Positions 18,113-25,944 of a stretch of DNA of 64,000 bases are shown one piece after another. Each line of letters opens with the position of its first letter. The first letter of the stretch is position 1. The stretch covers positions 3,906,001 through 3,970,000 of the forward strand of contig NZ_CP042806.1 of the NCBI RefSeq assembly GCF_008000815.1. Reading direction: 5' to 3'. The position numbers were made by a program, and so were the translations under genes. Under the pieces are notes generated by a model. It saw nothing but the letters and a program-made list of their open reading frames with translations, was not told the DNA's origin and searched no databases. The DNA comes from Terriglobus albidus. Its GTDB lineage: Bacteria; Acidobacteriota; Terriglobia; Terriglobales; Acidobacteriaceae.

Positions 18113-18387
18113 AGCACCGCCTTGTATTTGCGCACAAGCTCGTTCTTTACCTTCTTGAACATCTCCGGGTAGCTCGCGCCTGTCTTGCGCATATCGTCCT
18201 GGAAGGTTTCCAGAATGACGCGGACCTCGTCGTTGATCCGGTCTTCGAGCGAGAGCTCGTCGAGCAGACCTTGATTCACACGCTCATTCAGAACGCCGGG
18301 CTTACCGGTGCGCAGCATCTTCGCGTCGATAAGGTGCTGCACCGTCTGCTTGGCCAGGTAGGTGACGTAGTCCTTGGAAAAAATCAT
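18109..18387 (-). CDS. DUF507 family protein (first of a tandem pair)
   Basis: A 92-residue paralogue of the gene that follows it. It shares the layout MIFSKDYVTYLAKQTVQHL, a central EDRINDEVRVILE, and a C-terminal FKKVKNELVRKYKAVL. The pair occurs together in related genomes as far as I know, which suggests a two-subunit protein. No enzymatic motif is visible. Confidence 0.85.
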   Translation of the reverse strand: MIFSKDYVTYLAKQTVQHLIDAKMLRTGKPGVLNERVNQGLLDELSLEDRINDEVRVILETFQDDMRKTGASYPEMFKKVKNELVRKYKAVL

Positions 18388-18470
18388 CTCTCTTCGAAGT
18401 CATTTATATCATGCAGTTAAGGTCGCTTTCGCGGCCCTCAAAAGATATCCGGGGACAGCGTCTCCCCGGG

Positions 18471-18821
18471 TTACGGTCGATGCGGGCAGCTGGGGGTGTT
18501 CAGGCAGCTCTCTGCCAACCGTAGACGCTCCACCGGCCGTCCATGCACCAGATGTTCGTTAACGATCTCCTGCACGTCCTCCAATTTCACAAAGCCGTAC
18601 CAAACAGCCTCCGGATAGACGACCATCACAGGGCCATGCTCGCACTGATCCAGGCAGCCGGCCTCGTTGGCCCGGACCGTGTTCTTCAAGCCGGCAGCTT
18701 TTACAGCATCCTTCAGGGCGTCTTTCAGCTGGCGGCCACCGCGGGGTCGGCAGCTCGGACGGACAGCGCCCTCCAGACGCTCATTGCCGCAAACAAAAAC
18801 GTGACGTTCAAACTTTGCCAT
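18471..18821 (-). CDS. Thioredoxin-like [2Fe-2S] ferredoxin
   Basis: A 116-residue protein of the thioredoxin-fold ferredoxin family. Cluster cysteines can be placed at FVCGNERLEG, RPSCRPRGG, and NEAGCLDQCEHGP. The VMVVYPEAVWYGFV strand is characteristic. These proteins pass electrons to unidentified partners. The C-terminal end adds two more cysteines (ESCLNTPSCPHRP), which is unusual for the family and may be an extension rather than part of the cluster site. Confidence 0.88.
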   Translation of the reverse strand: MAKFERHVFVCGNERLEGAVRPSCRPRGGRQLKDALKDAVKAAGLKNTVRANEAGCLDQCEHGPVMVVYPEAVWYGFVKLEDVQEIVNEHLVHGRPVERLRLAESCLNTPSCPHRP

Positions 18822-18881
18822 GCTCTCAGCGTATTCCAGTGCGTACAGTCATGCTTTTTTGAGACAATACCGTTTGTTGCA

Positions 18882-19349
18882 ATGCAGACGGATAACCTGA
18901 TCTCCCTGAAAGACGACATGATTGCCTTCATCGCGGGCCACGGTATGCACCGCATGAATGCTTATGTCCATGAAGACATCCCCACGGTTGTCTTCGAAGA
19001 AGAGCACGCTGATTCCTGGAAAGACTTTGTCGAACACGCCAAAGCCGCCGGGGTTAGCTTCCTGACGATGAGCGAAGTCACGCTGGAAAAGCGTGATATC
19101 GAGATCCTCATCGAGCAGCTTCGCGCCCGCGAATTTCCGGACTCTGACGACACGCCGGATATCGATGACGCGCAGTACCTGGTGAACTATGTCGGGAAGA
19201 CCGGCTACCTGCAGCTCGGCTTCGCCTACAACGGCATCATGTTCATCTATGAGACCTCGACCGAATGGTACGACCGCTTTCAGCAGTTGATGGAGAGCGT
19301 CTCGGACTTCGACTCGATTATCGTGGACGACCCCGACGCAGACGAATAG
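18882..19349 (+). CDS. Conserved acidic protein of unknown function
   Basis: A 155-residue soluble acidic protein (starts MQTDNLISLKDDMIAFIAGHG, ends in a run of Asp/Glu). I choose ATG 18882 because the longer frame back to 18543 runs antisense through the ferredoxin gene. No motif is recognised. The stop TAG is the first three bases of MITE copy D, and recJ starts immediately after that element, so the two genes are probably cotranscribed through the hairpin. Confidence 0.75.
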   Translation: MQTDNLISLKDDMIAFIAGHGMHRMNAYVHEDIPTVVFEEEHADSWKDFVEHAKAAGVSFLTMSEVTLEKRDIEILIEQLRAREFPDSDDTPDIDDAQYLVNYVGKTGYLQLGFAYNGIMFIYETSTEWYDRFQQLMESVSDFDSIIVDDPDADE

Positions 19350-19461
19350 AGCATTTTCCTGCAGGTGTAGTGCAGAGCTTATGCATCTATGGGCGTTTTC
19401 CTCGATGAAAACGCCGCTGTACGTTCCTCCCGGGATACCCAGCAACAGGAAAAATGTTCTA
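19347..19461 (+). mobile_element. MITE-like palindromic element, copy D
   Basis: A 115-bp forward copy from TAGAGCATTTTCCTGC to GGAAAAATGTTCTA, with the central GGCGTTTTC / GAAAACGCC stem. The left TAG is the stop of the 155-aa gene; the right TA is followed directly by the GTG start of recJ. The only Shine-Dalgarno-like bases before recJ (AGGA, 19447-19450) are inside the element. Confidence 0.88.
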
Positions 19462-21243
19462 GTGGCCGCCGAACCGCTCTATCGCTGGACAAGCCCCGAG
19501 GTCTCCTTCGAAGAAGCCGAGGCCTTCGCCCGTGAACTGCGCCTTCCGCAGGTCATTGCCGAGCTTCTGCTCAACCGTGGCTTCGACACGCCGGAAAAGG
19601 TCGATCTTTTCCTCAATCCCGAGATCGGCCACCTGCACTCCCCTTCGGCCATGCTGGGTATGGCAGCCGCAGTGGAACGTATTCGGCAAGCCATCGCACG
19701 CCGCGAACCTGTCCTGATCTACGGGGACTACGACGTCGACGGCACCGTGGCCACTGTGCTGCTTAAGACAGCCATTGACCGCATCGCCGGCGGCGAATCC
19801 ATCGTCCGCTACCATATCCCGCACCGCATCCGTGAAGGCTACGGGATGCAGGCGGGGGTTCTGGCCGATGCAGCGGCGATGGGTGTCCGCCTGGTCATCT
19901 CCGTCGACACAGGCATCCGCGCCTTCGCCGCAGCAGAAGAGGCACAGGCTCTCGGGCTCGACCTGATCGTCACTGACCACCATCTTCCGGATGAGATCGG
20001 CGGCCTGCCTCCGGCACTTGCCGTCATCAACCCCAATCAGCCCAACTGCCCTTACCCGAACAAAGATCTCTGCGGCGCTGGTGTCGCCTTCAAACTGGCC
20101 CAGGCTCTCCTGGAGATCTCCGATATCCCCGCCGAAACCGTAGGAACCAAGCTACTGCCCAGCTTCCTGAAGTTGTTAGCGATTGCCACCGTAGCAGATG
20201 CCGTCGCCCTCACCGGCGAGAACCGAGTCATCGTCGCCATCGGCCTCCGCGAGCTGGTTAAGCCCGTCCAGCCGGGTCTCCGTTGCCTGATGGAGCTGGC
20301 TCAACTTACTGGCCGGCAGCCACTGACGGCAACCTCGGTCGCCTTCCGTCTGGCGCCTCGTATCAACGCCGCCGGAAGGATGGATATTGCCTCGGATGTC
20401 GTCGAGATGTTCCTCACGAGGTCTCCCGAACGGGGCCGCGAAATCGCCGAGAAATTGCACCGGCTGAATGAAGATCGCCGCGCGACCGAACAGGCTGCGC
20501 TCGACGAGATCGAGACGCTGCTCGCCGCCGACACATCTCTTGCCGAAGCAGGCGCCGTCGTCCTCGACGGACACGGTTGGCACCGCGGCGTTATCGGAAT
20601 CCTGGCCTCGCGCGTGGTCGAGCGCACCCACCGTCCCGCCCTTGTATTGGCACACGAAGGCGGCGAAGCATACGGCTCCGGACGCTCCGTCCCTGGCTTC
20701 CATCTGCTGGATGCATTGACCGCAGTCCATTCCGTCGCTCCGATCTTCACTCGGTTTGGCGGGCATGCGCATGCCGTCGGGTTCTCTCTTCCCTCTGACA
20801 GGGTGCCCGAATTGCGAATGAGCCTAGGCATTTATGCCCGCTCCGCGATGTCTACGGAGACCCTGCTTCCGGAGCTGCACTGCGACGCTTCCCTGCCTCT
20901 GGAGCGCATTACGCCCGCACTTGTGGAGCAGCTCCATCGTTTTGAACCCTTTGGGCACTCCAATCCGGAACCGATCTTCTGTTCCGGCTCCGTCCGTATT
21001 CTGGAAATACGTGTTCTCAAGGACAAACACCTTCGTCTGCGGCTGGAGCAAGGCAGCGCAACCATCGCCTGCCTGGCATGGTCCCGGAGAATTCACTGGC
21101 CCTCGCGTCTCCAGGAACTTGGTGTGGGACTGGGTGCGATGATCGACGCGGCCTTTCGCATTCGCGTGAATGCGAACCCGGACTTCGGAAATGCAATTGA
21201 ACTGGAGTTGTGCGATCTACGCCCAGCTCATACGGCGGGATAA
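19462..21243 (+). CDS. recJ: Single-stranded-DNA-specific exonuclease RecJ
   Basis: RecJ degrades ssDNA 5'-3' in recombination and mismatch repair. DHH-family motifs are complete: YGDYDVDGTVATVLL, SVDTGIRA, VTDHHLP, and the DHHA1 part with HGWHRGVIGILASRV, SGRSVPGFHLLDAL and FGGHAHAVGFSL. A C-terminal OB-fold follows. From GTG 19462 the protein is 593 aa, normal for RecJ; the frame continues upstream through the MITE to 19381 but that part is repeat sequence. The start codon abuts the element, so its ribosome binding site must come from the MITE. Confidence 0.95.
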   Translation: MAAEPLYRWTSPEVSFEEAEAFARELRLPQVIAELLLNRGFDTPEKVDLFLNPEIGHLHSPSAMLGMAAAVERIRQAIARREPVLIYGDYDVDGTVATVLLKTAIDRIAGGESIVRYHIPHRIREGYGMQAGVLADAAAMGVRLVISVDTGIRAFAAAEEAQALGLDLIVTDHHLPDEIGGLPPALAVINPNQPNCPYPNKDLCGAGVAFKLAQALLEISDIPAETVGTKLLPSFLKLLAIATVADAVALTGENRVIVAIGLRELVKPVQPGLRCLMELAQLTGRQPLTATSVAFRLAPRINAAGRMDIASDVVEMFLTRSPERGREIAEKLHRLNEDRRATEQAALDEIETLLAADTSLAEAGAVVLDGHGWHRGVIGILASRVVERTHRPALVLAHEGGEAYGSGRSVPGFHLLDALTAVHSVAPIFTRFGGHAHAVGFSLPSDRVPELRMSLGIYARSAMSTETLLPELHCDASLPLERITPALVEQLHRFEPFGHSNPEPIFCSGSVRILEIRVLKDKHLRLRLEQGSATIACLAWSRRIHWPSRLQELGVGLGAMIDAAFRIRVNANPDFGNAIELELCDLRPAHTAG

Positions 21244-21300
21244 CTTTTTGTGCCGCAAACCCTTCCACCTGCGTCAGATATACTGACGCTTCGTCGCCCT

Positions 21301-22551
21301 ATGGCTCAGAAAGCTACCAGTCCTGCTCGCACTTTCGTTTTCGCTTTGCTCGGCCTGGCCGCCATCGTTGCGGTCGGCTTTGGTTTGCGCTCCCTGTTCC
21401 GCAGCAATGTCGATGTCCACGCTGCCTCCGTTACCTATGAGAATCTGACCAGCACCACCCCAACCAACGGCAAAGTTCAGCCCGTGGAGCCCTTTGACGC
21501 GCATGCTCCGATGGCGGGAACGGTCGATCGGATTTACGTCGGAGCCGGCGAAAAGGTAAAGACCGGCCAGCTGCTCATTCACATGAACGATGCTGAGGCT
21601 TTAGGACGGCTGGCAACCGCACAGTCCGCGTTGGCCGGAGCCCAGGCCACTATCCACGATATGGAGAGCGGCGGCTCGACCGACGAGCGTATCGGCATTG
21701 CCTCCGACCTGGAGAAGGCTCGCCTGCAGGAACAGCAGGCTCAGCGTGACCTCACGGCACTGCAGCAGCTTCAGCAGAAAGGAGCTGCTTCTGGAAGCGA
21801 AGTTCTCGCCGCTCAGCAGCGGCTTGAAAATGCGAAATCCTCTCGCATCGCGCTGGAACAGCGCTCATCTCCGGCTTCTCGTTACAGTAATCAGGACCGC
21901 ACCCGCGTTAAGGCACAGGCAGCCGATGCCTCGGCTTATGTCGCTTCTGCGCGCAAACTCTATGACCAGCTGAATGTCCGGGCTCCGTTCGATGGAACGA
22001 TCTACTCGCTCCCGATCCAGGAGTCGGACTTTGTTCCCGCGGGAGAGACACTTCTCTCGATGGCGAACCTCGATCGCATCCAGATTACGGCCTATTTTGA
22101 CGAGCCCGATGTGGGGAAACTGGCTGTCAACCAGGCGGTGAGCATCGTCTGGGAAGCCAAGCCTGGAAAGGTGTGGCACGGACATGTCGAGACGGTGCCG
22201 ACGACCATCATCAACTACGGCACCCGTAACGTCGGTGAGTGCATTATCAGTGTCGATGATGCGCATGGAGACCTTCTGCCGAATACCAATGTCACGGTTA
22301 CGGTCACCATCCTGCAACACCCACATGTGCTGGCAGTTCCCCGAGAGGCGCTCCACACCCAAGGCTCGCAGAGTTACGTCTTCCGTATTGTGAACGGCAA
22401 GCTGATCCGAACCCCCGTTCAGGTAGGCGCCGCCGTAACCCCGACACGCATCGAAATCGCGGGCGGTCTTTCCGTCAATGACAAAGTCGCCGTCAATTCC
22501 GTTGATAACAGCGAACTGACAGACGGCCTGCCGGTCGACGTCGTTCAATAA
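21301..22551 (+). CDS. HlyD/MacA-type periplasmic adaptor (RND-like efflux subunit)
   Basis: A membrane-fusion protein of about 416 aa from ATG 21301; a GTG at 21250 would add 17 residues. It has an N-terminal signal-anchor helix (TFVFALLGLAAIVAVGFGL), a barrel-sandwich half-motif (PMAGTVDRIYVGAGEKVKTGQ), an alpha-helical hairpin with many Gln/Ala (about residues 120-220), the second half-motif (VRAPFDGTIYSLPIQESDFV), and beta-barrel and membrane-proximal domains. No ABC or RND partner gene is next to it; a TPR protein follows after 11 bases. Confidence 0.87.
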   Translation: MAQKATSPARTFVFALLGLAAIVAVGFGLRSLFRSNVDVHAASVTYENLTSTTPTNGKVQPVEPFDAHAPMAGTVDRIYVGAGEKVKTGQLLIHMNDAEALGRLATAQSALAGAQATIHDMESGGSTDERIGIASDLEKARLQEQQAQRDLTALQQLQQKGAASGSEVLAAQQRLENAKSSRIALEQRSSPASRYSNQDRTRVKAQAADASAYVASARKLYDQLNVRAPFDGTIYSLPIQESDFVPAGETLLSMANLDRIQITAYFDEPDVGKLAVNQAVSIVWEAKPGKVWHGHVETVPTTIINYGTRNVGECIISVDDAHGDLLPNTNVTVTVTILQHPHVLAVPREALHTQGSQSYVFRIVNGKLIRTPVQVGAAVTPTRIEIAGGLSVNDKVAVNSVDNSELTDGLPVDVVQ

Positions 22552-22562
22552 GGCAGTTGATT

Positions 22563-23519
22563 ATGCAGCACCAGAAGTTGCTTTTGCTCGTCCCACTCCT
22601 CTTCTCGTCGCTTTCCATGCGGGCCATGGATGTGCGCGAAGCGCGGTCTGCTCTTATGGCCGGCCGCGTAGACGAGGTGGCTGCCGCGCTCGAGCCTGCG
22701 GTTAAGTCCAACCCGAAAGATGCCCTATCTCATCATCTTCTGTGCCGTGCGTACTATGCCCAGGAGCTTCCAGATCGCGCTGTGCCCCATTGCGAAGCAG
22801 CTGTCGCCAACGACTCCGGCAATGCGATCTACTACCTCTGGCTGGGACGTGCGTACGGCTTGAAAGCTGACAAGTCAGGGCCGTTTACGGGCTTCAGCAT
22901 GGCAAAGCGCAGTGTAGCTTCATTTGAGCGCGCTTTTCAGCTCGCGCCCACTAATCTGGATGCCATTAACGATCTGGGTGAGTTCTATGCACGAGCACCA
23001 TCCATTGTTGGTGGAGGCACCGATAAAGCACGGCAGCTCGCCGAACGTATTCAGCCACTTTCTGCAGCGAAATATCACCGCATCCTCTCTCTGGTCGCCG
23101 AAAAAGAGAAAGACTACGGAGCGGCCGAACAAGAGCTGAAAAAAGAGGTCGAGATCAAACATACCGCGGAAAACCTGATGGACCTGGTGGCCTTCTACGA
23201 CCGCCGGAAACGCGTTGATGATGCCGTCTCCGTTATCCGCGACCTGATCAACACCGATCGTCCCCGTTCCGCCCCCAGCTTCGACGCGGCAACATTCCTG
23301 ACCGAACAACATCGTGATCCTGCATTGGCAGAAAGGCTGCTCAAGGAGTACCTTGCCTCTCCAGCAAGATCCGACCAGGCTCCCGTGTTTCGTGCACATG
23401 TGCTACTCGGAAAGATTTTGGACGACCGGGGCGACAAAGAAGGTGCAAAGGCCGAATACCAGGCTGCATTGGCTTTGGCTAGGGACTATCCTCTTGCCCG
23501 CCACGCGCTTGGAATGTAA
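22563..23519 (+). CDS. Exported TPR-repeat protein
   Basis: A 318-residue protein with an N-terminal signal peptide (KLLLLVPLLFSSLSMRA) and a chain of tetratricopeptide-like helical pairs, for example DALSHHLLCRAYYAQELPDR and AIYYLWLGRAYGLKADKSG, plus a C-terminal GDKEGAKAEYQAAL repeat. ATG 22563 has AAGG 9 bases upstream; a TTG two codons earlier is possible. It probably forms an operon with the adaptor gene just upstream. TPR proteins mediate protein contacts; no partner can be named. Confidence 0.82.
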   Translation: MQHQKLLLLVPLLFSSLSMRAMDVREARSALMAGRVDEVAAALEPAVKSNPKDALSHHLLCRAYYAQELPDRAVPHCEAAVANDSGNAIYYLWLGRAYGLKADKSGPFTGFSMAKRSVASFERAFQLAPTNLDAINDLGEFYARAPSIVGGGTDKARQLAERIQPLSAAKYHRILSLVAEKEKDYGAAEQELKKEVEIKHTAENLMDLVAFYDRRKRVDDAVSVIRDLINTDRPRSAPSFDAATFLTEQHRDPALAERLLKEYLASPARSDQAPVFRAHVLLGKILDDRGDKEGAKAEYQAALALARDYPLARHALGM

Positions 23520-23566
23520 CGGAAGACGTGACGCAGCTCACAAGTCGAACCGAGTGGCCACGGGGC

Positions 23567-23572
23567 TAGAAT
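23567..23572 (+). promoter_or_regulatory. -10 box of a probable leaderless ctaA promoter
   Basis: TAGAAT is five bases before the GTG start of ctaA, without a Shine-Dalgarno. The -35 region is poor (GTCGAA with 17-base spacing). Confidence 0.4.
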
Positions 23573-23577
23573 AAATC

Positions 23578-24513
23578 GTGGCCTCTACCGCACTTCATCT
23601 CGCGCCATCTCGGCTTACGGCTACTCATGTAAAACGTCTTGCCTGGCTCACGCTGGCATGGAATATCCTCGTTGTGCTTTGGGGAGCGATCGTGCGCGCA
23701 ACCGGCTCCGGAGCCGGTTGTGGGAATCACTGGCCACTCTGTAATGGAGAGGTCATTCCGCATACGCCTCGTATCGATACGATCATCGAGTTTACCCATC
23801 GCATGATGTCGGGAGGCGCGGTCTTCCTTACGCTCGCACTTCTGCTTGCGATCTTTGCGACGTCGGAACGTCTGCAGCCTGCGCGTAAGGCGATCGTCGC
23901 GGCAACCGTGTTGTTATTCAATGAGGCGATTCTTGGCGCCCTGCTGGTGAAACTCGGCTACGTCACCGGCAACCGTTCCGTCGGACGAGTCGTTCTTCTT
24001 TCGATCCATCTGTCGAATACCCTGCTACTGCTTGGGGCATATACCTTGACGGTATACTTCCTCGAGCGTCCCTGGCGTTTCACGATCTCTCGCCGCAATC
24101 TCTGGTTGAGCGCCATCGGCCTGGTCAGCACGCTCATCGTCGGTGTAAGCGGATCGCTCGCAGCCCTCGGCGATACCCTCTTCCCGGCTTCGTCGCTGCG
24201 AGCAGCCTTCGTCCAGGATTTCGCAAGTAACTCGCCCATGTTGCTGCGCCTGCGCAGCGTACACCCGCTCAGTGCCTTTCTGGCGACCGTATTTGTCACC
24301 TGGCTGCTGAAACGATCCTGGGGATCGCCGCTGGCTAACTTTGTTCTCGGCCTGCTTGCCTTCCAGATTGCACTTGGCTTTGCCGACCTGCTGCTGTTGG
24401 CGCCAACCTGGATGCAGGTACTGCACCTGCTCGGAGCCGATCTCTACTGGGTAGCTCTTCTCTGGCTCTCCGCGCAACAAACATTCCCAATCACAAAGGA
24501 ACTTCATGCGTAA
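23578..24513 (+). CDS. ctaA: Heme A synthase (CtaA/COX15)
   Basis: An integral membrane protein of 311 aa with about eight helices that oxidises heme O to heme A for cytochrome oxidase. Signature residues are present: VLWGAIVRATGSGAGCGNHWPLC, the heme-ligand region EFTHRMMSGG, SIHLSNTLLLLGAY, VHPLSAFLATVFV, and LHLLGADLYWVALLW. A Cys pair occurs in the first periplasmic loop (GCGNHWPLC). The start is GTG 23578 with a TAGAAT box five bases upstream. The next gene overlaps by eight bases. Confidence 0.9.
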   Translation: MASTALHLAPSRLTATHVKRLAWLTLAWNILVVLWGAIVRATGSGAGCGNHWPLCNGEVIPHTPRIDTIIEFTHRMMSGGAVFLTLALLLAIFATSERLQPARKAIVAATVLLFNEAILGALLVKLGYVTGNRSVGRVVLLSIHLSNTLLLLGAYTLTVYFLERPWRFTISRRNLWLSAIGLVSTLIVGVSGSLAALGDTLFPASSLRAAFVQDFASNSPMLLRLRSVHPLSAFLATVFVTWLLKRSWGSPLANFVLGLLAFQIALGFADLLLLAPTWMQVLHLLGADLYWVALLWLSAQQTFPITKELHA

Positions 24514-25288
24514 GCTGCTGCTCCTCCTGCTGCTGTGCGTCACAGCCGCTGTATCTGCACAATCGGTCCCCATGGACGGCCTGGCCCACGTCGCCATACG
24601 CGTCAAAGATGTCCCCGCCTCCCGCGCCTTCTACGAGAAGATCGGTTTCCTTGAAGCCTTTACCCTCGACAACAAGGGCGTTCTGGACCGTTCCTTCATC
24701 AAGATCAACGACGACCAATTCATCGAGCTCTACCCGCAGACCGAGAAACAGCCGCAGATCGGTTTCCTGCACCTCTGCTTCTATGGCAGCGATCTCGAAT
24801 CGCTGCATAAGCAGTACGAACGTGAGGACCTGAAGCCGCATGACCTCAAGAAAGCCGGCGCCGGTAATCTGTTGTTCACCATGGAAGGCCCCGAAAAACA
24901 GAACATCGAGTACACCCAGTACATGCCTGGCTCACTTCATTCCAATGATCACGGCAAGCATCTGGGAAATCCTGTCGGTCCAAAGCTGATCAGTGTCTCC
25001 CTGGCAATGAAGGATGTCCCCCCTGCCCGCGCTTATTACTCCGAAAAGCTACACTTCCCGATTACGAAGTCAGGCAGCTTCGCCATCCCCGGCACCTCTG
25101 GCGAGACCGTCGTGATTGAGGACGATCAGATTGGAGCCCGCATGCGAGTTGCCTTCCAGGTAAAGAGTCTCAAGGAGGCTGCGGCAGATCTAACGAAGCG
25201 TGGCGTTCCCTTCACGCGTGCGAAAAACGCGCTTTCGACAACGGACCCGGATGGGAATATCGTGGAATTCCGCGAACACGGCAGCTAG
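24506..25288 (+). CDS. Exported two-domain VOC (glyoxalase/dioxygenase superfamily) protein
   Basis: A 260-residue protein with an N-terminal signal peptide (KLLLLLLLCVTAAVSAQS) and two vicinal-oxygen-chelate modules: MDGLAHVAIRVKDVPASRAFYEKIGF from about residue 23, and ISVSLAMKDVPPARAYYSEKLHF from about 164. The C-terminal STTDPDGNIVEFREHGS is the usual end of the second module. Metal site and substrate are not clear. It overlaps ctaA by eight bases. Its TAG stop is formed by MITE copy E. Confidence 0.85.
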   Translation: MRKLLLLLLLCVTAAVSAQSVPMDGLAHVAIRVKDVPASRAFYEKIGFLEAFTLDNKGVLDRSFIKINDDQFIELYPQTEKQPQIGFLHLCFYGSDLESLHKQYEREDLKPHDLKKAGAGNLLFTMEGPEKQNIEYTQYMPGSLHSNDHGKHLGNPVGPKLISVSLAMKDVPPARAYYSEKLHFPITKSGSFAIPGTSGETVVIEDDQIGARMRVAFQVKSLKEAAADLTKRGVPFTRAKNALSTTDPDGNIVEFREHGS

Positions 25289-25401
25289 AGCATTTTCCCT
25301 GTAGGTGTAGAGTAGGGTTTCCGCGTCTATGGGCGTTTTCCGCGATGAAAACGCCACTGCACACCACTTCGCGGACACCCAGCAACAGGGGAAATGCTCT
25401 A
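25286..25401 (+). mobile_element. MITE-like palindromic element, copy E
   Basis: A 116-bp forward copy from TAGAGCATTTTCCCTG to AGGGGAAATGCTCTA. TA flanks both ends and the left one is in the VOC gene stop codon. With the inverted copy F it brackets the 99-aa LEA-like gene. Confidence 0.88.
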
Positions 25402-25413
25402 GAGCAACCAGGG

Positions 25414-25713
25414 CTATTTGGTATTCGGATCGCCGTCAACTTTGTTGACGGCTTTCTTTGTGCCTGATTTGGTCTTCTGGTAAGCCTTTTTCGTGCCCTT
25501 CTTGGTGGCGTCCCATCCTTCTTCTGTCTTCTCACCCACCGCGTGAGCCGACTTCGTGGTTCCCTTCTTGATGCCGCTGCCGGTGTCCTTGGCAGCCTGT
25601 TTCGTCTCATGACCGGCATCTTTCATGTCCTGTTTCGCCGTCTGAGCACCCAGGAAAGCGGCAGGTAATGTGGCAATGAGACATGCCGCCAGAAAACGGG
25701 TAGTACGATTCAT
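25414..25713 (-). CDS. Exported LEA-like low-complexity protein
   Basis: A 99-residue protein with a signal peptide (TTRFLAACLIATLPAAFLGAQ) and a mature part made of imperfect 11-residue-like Lys/Thr/Gly/Ala repeats (KQDMKDAGHETKQAAKDTG, KKGTTKSAHAVGEKT, KKGTKKAYQKTKSGTKK). This composition resembles LEA group 3 proteins that protect against desiccation or CsbD-like stress proteins. A GAGAG Shine-Dalgarno-like stretch precedes the ATG. The gene is enclosed by two oppositely oriented MITE copies. Confidence 0.75.
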   Translation of the reverse strand: MNRTTRFLAACLIATLPAAFLGAQTAKQDMKDAGHETKQAAKDTGSGIKKGTTKSAHAVGEKTEEGWDATKKGTKKAYQKTKSGTKKAVNKVDGDPNTK

Positions 25714-25764
25714 AGGAAACTCTCCTGCCTAGAAACAGATGAGAGTTTTTTATCTTTGGTTAGC

Positions 25765-25880
25765 TAGAGCATTTTTCCTGTTGCTGGGTGTCCCGAAAGA
25801 GGAGTGCAGCGGCGTTTTCATTGCGGAAAACGCCCATAGATACCGAAACCCTACACTACTCCTACAGGAAAATTGCTCCA
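25765..25880 (-). mobile_element. MITE-like palindromic element, copy F
   Basis: A 116-bp reverse-oriented copy from TAGAGCATTTTTCCTG to CAGGAAAATTGCTCCA, with central GGCGTTTTC / GGAAAACGCC stem. TA is preserved only on the left; the right flank reads CA. It lies about 65 bases upstream of ppk. Confidence 0.86.
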
Positions 25881-25944
25881 TGGGATACGGGACATCTGAG
25901 ATTTATCACACCGTATCAAAGCTGCTGATAGGCTGATACTTCTT

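Noticed and set aside
18543-18881. N-terminal extension of the 155-aa gene
   Set aside because: It overlaps the ferredoxin gene in antisense; the ATG at 18882 gives a sensible protein.
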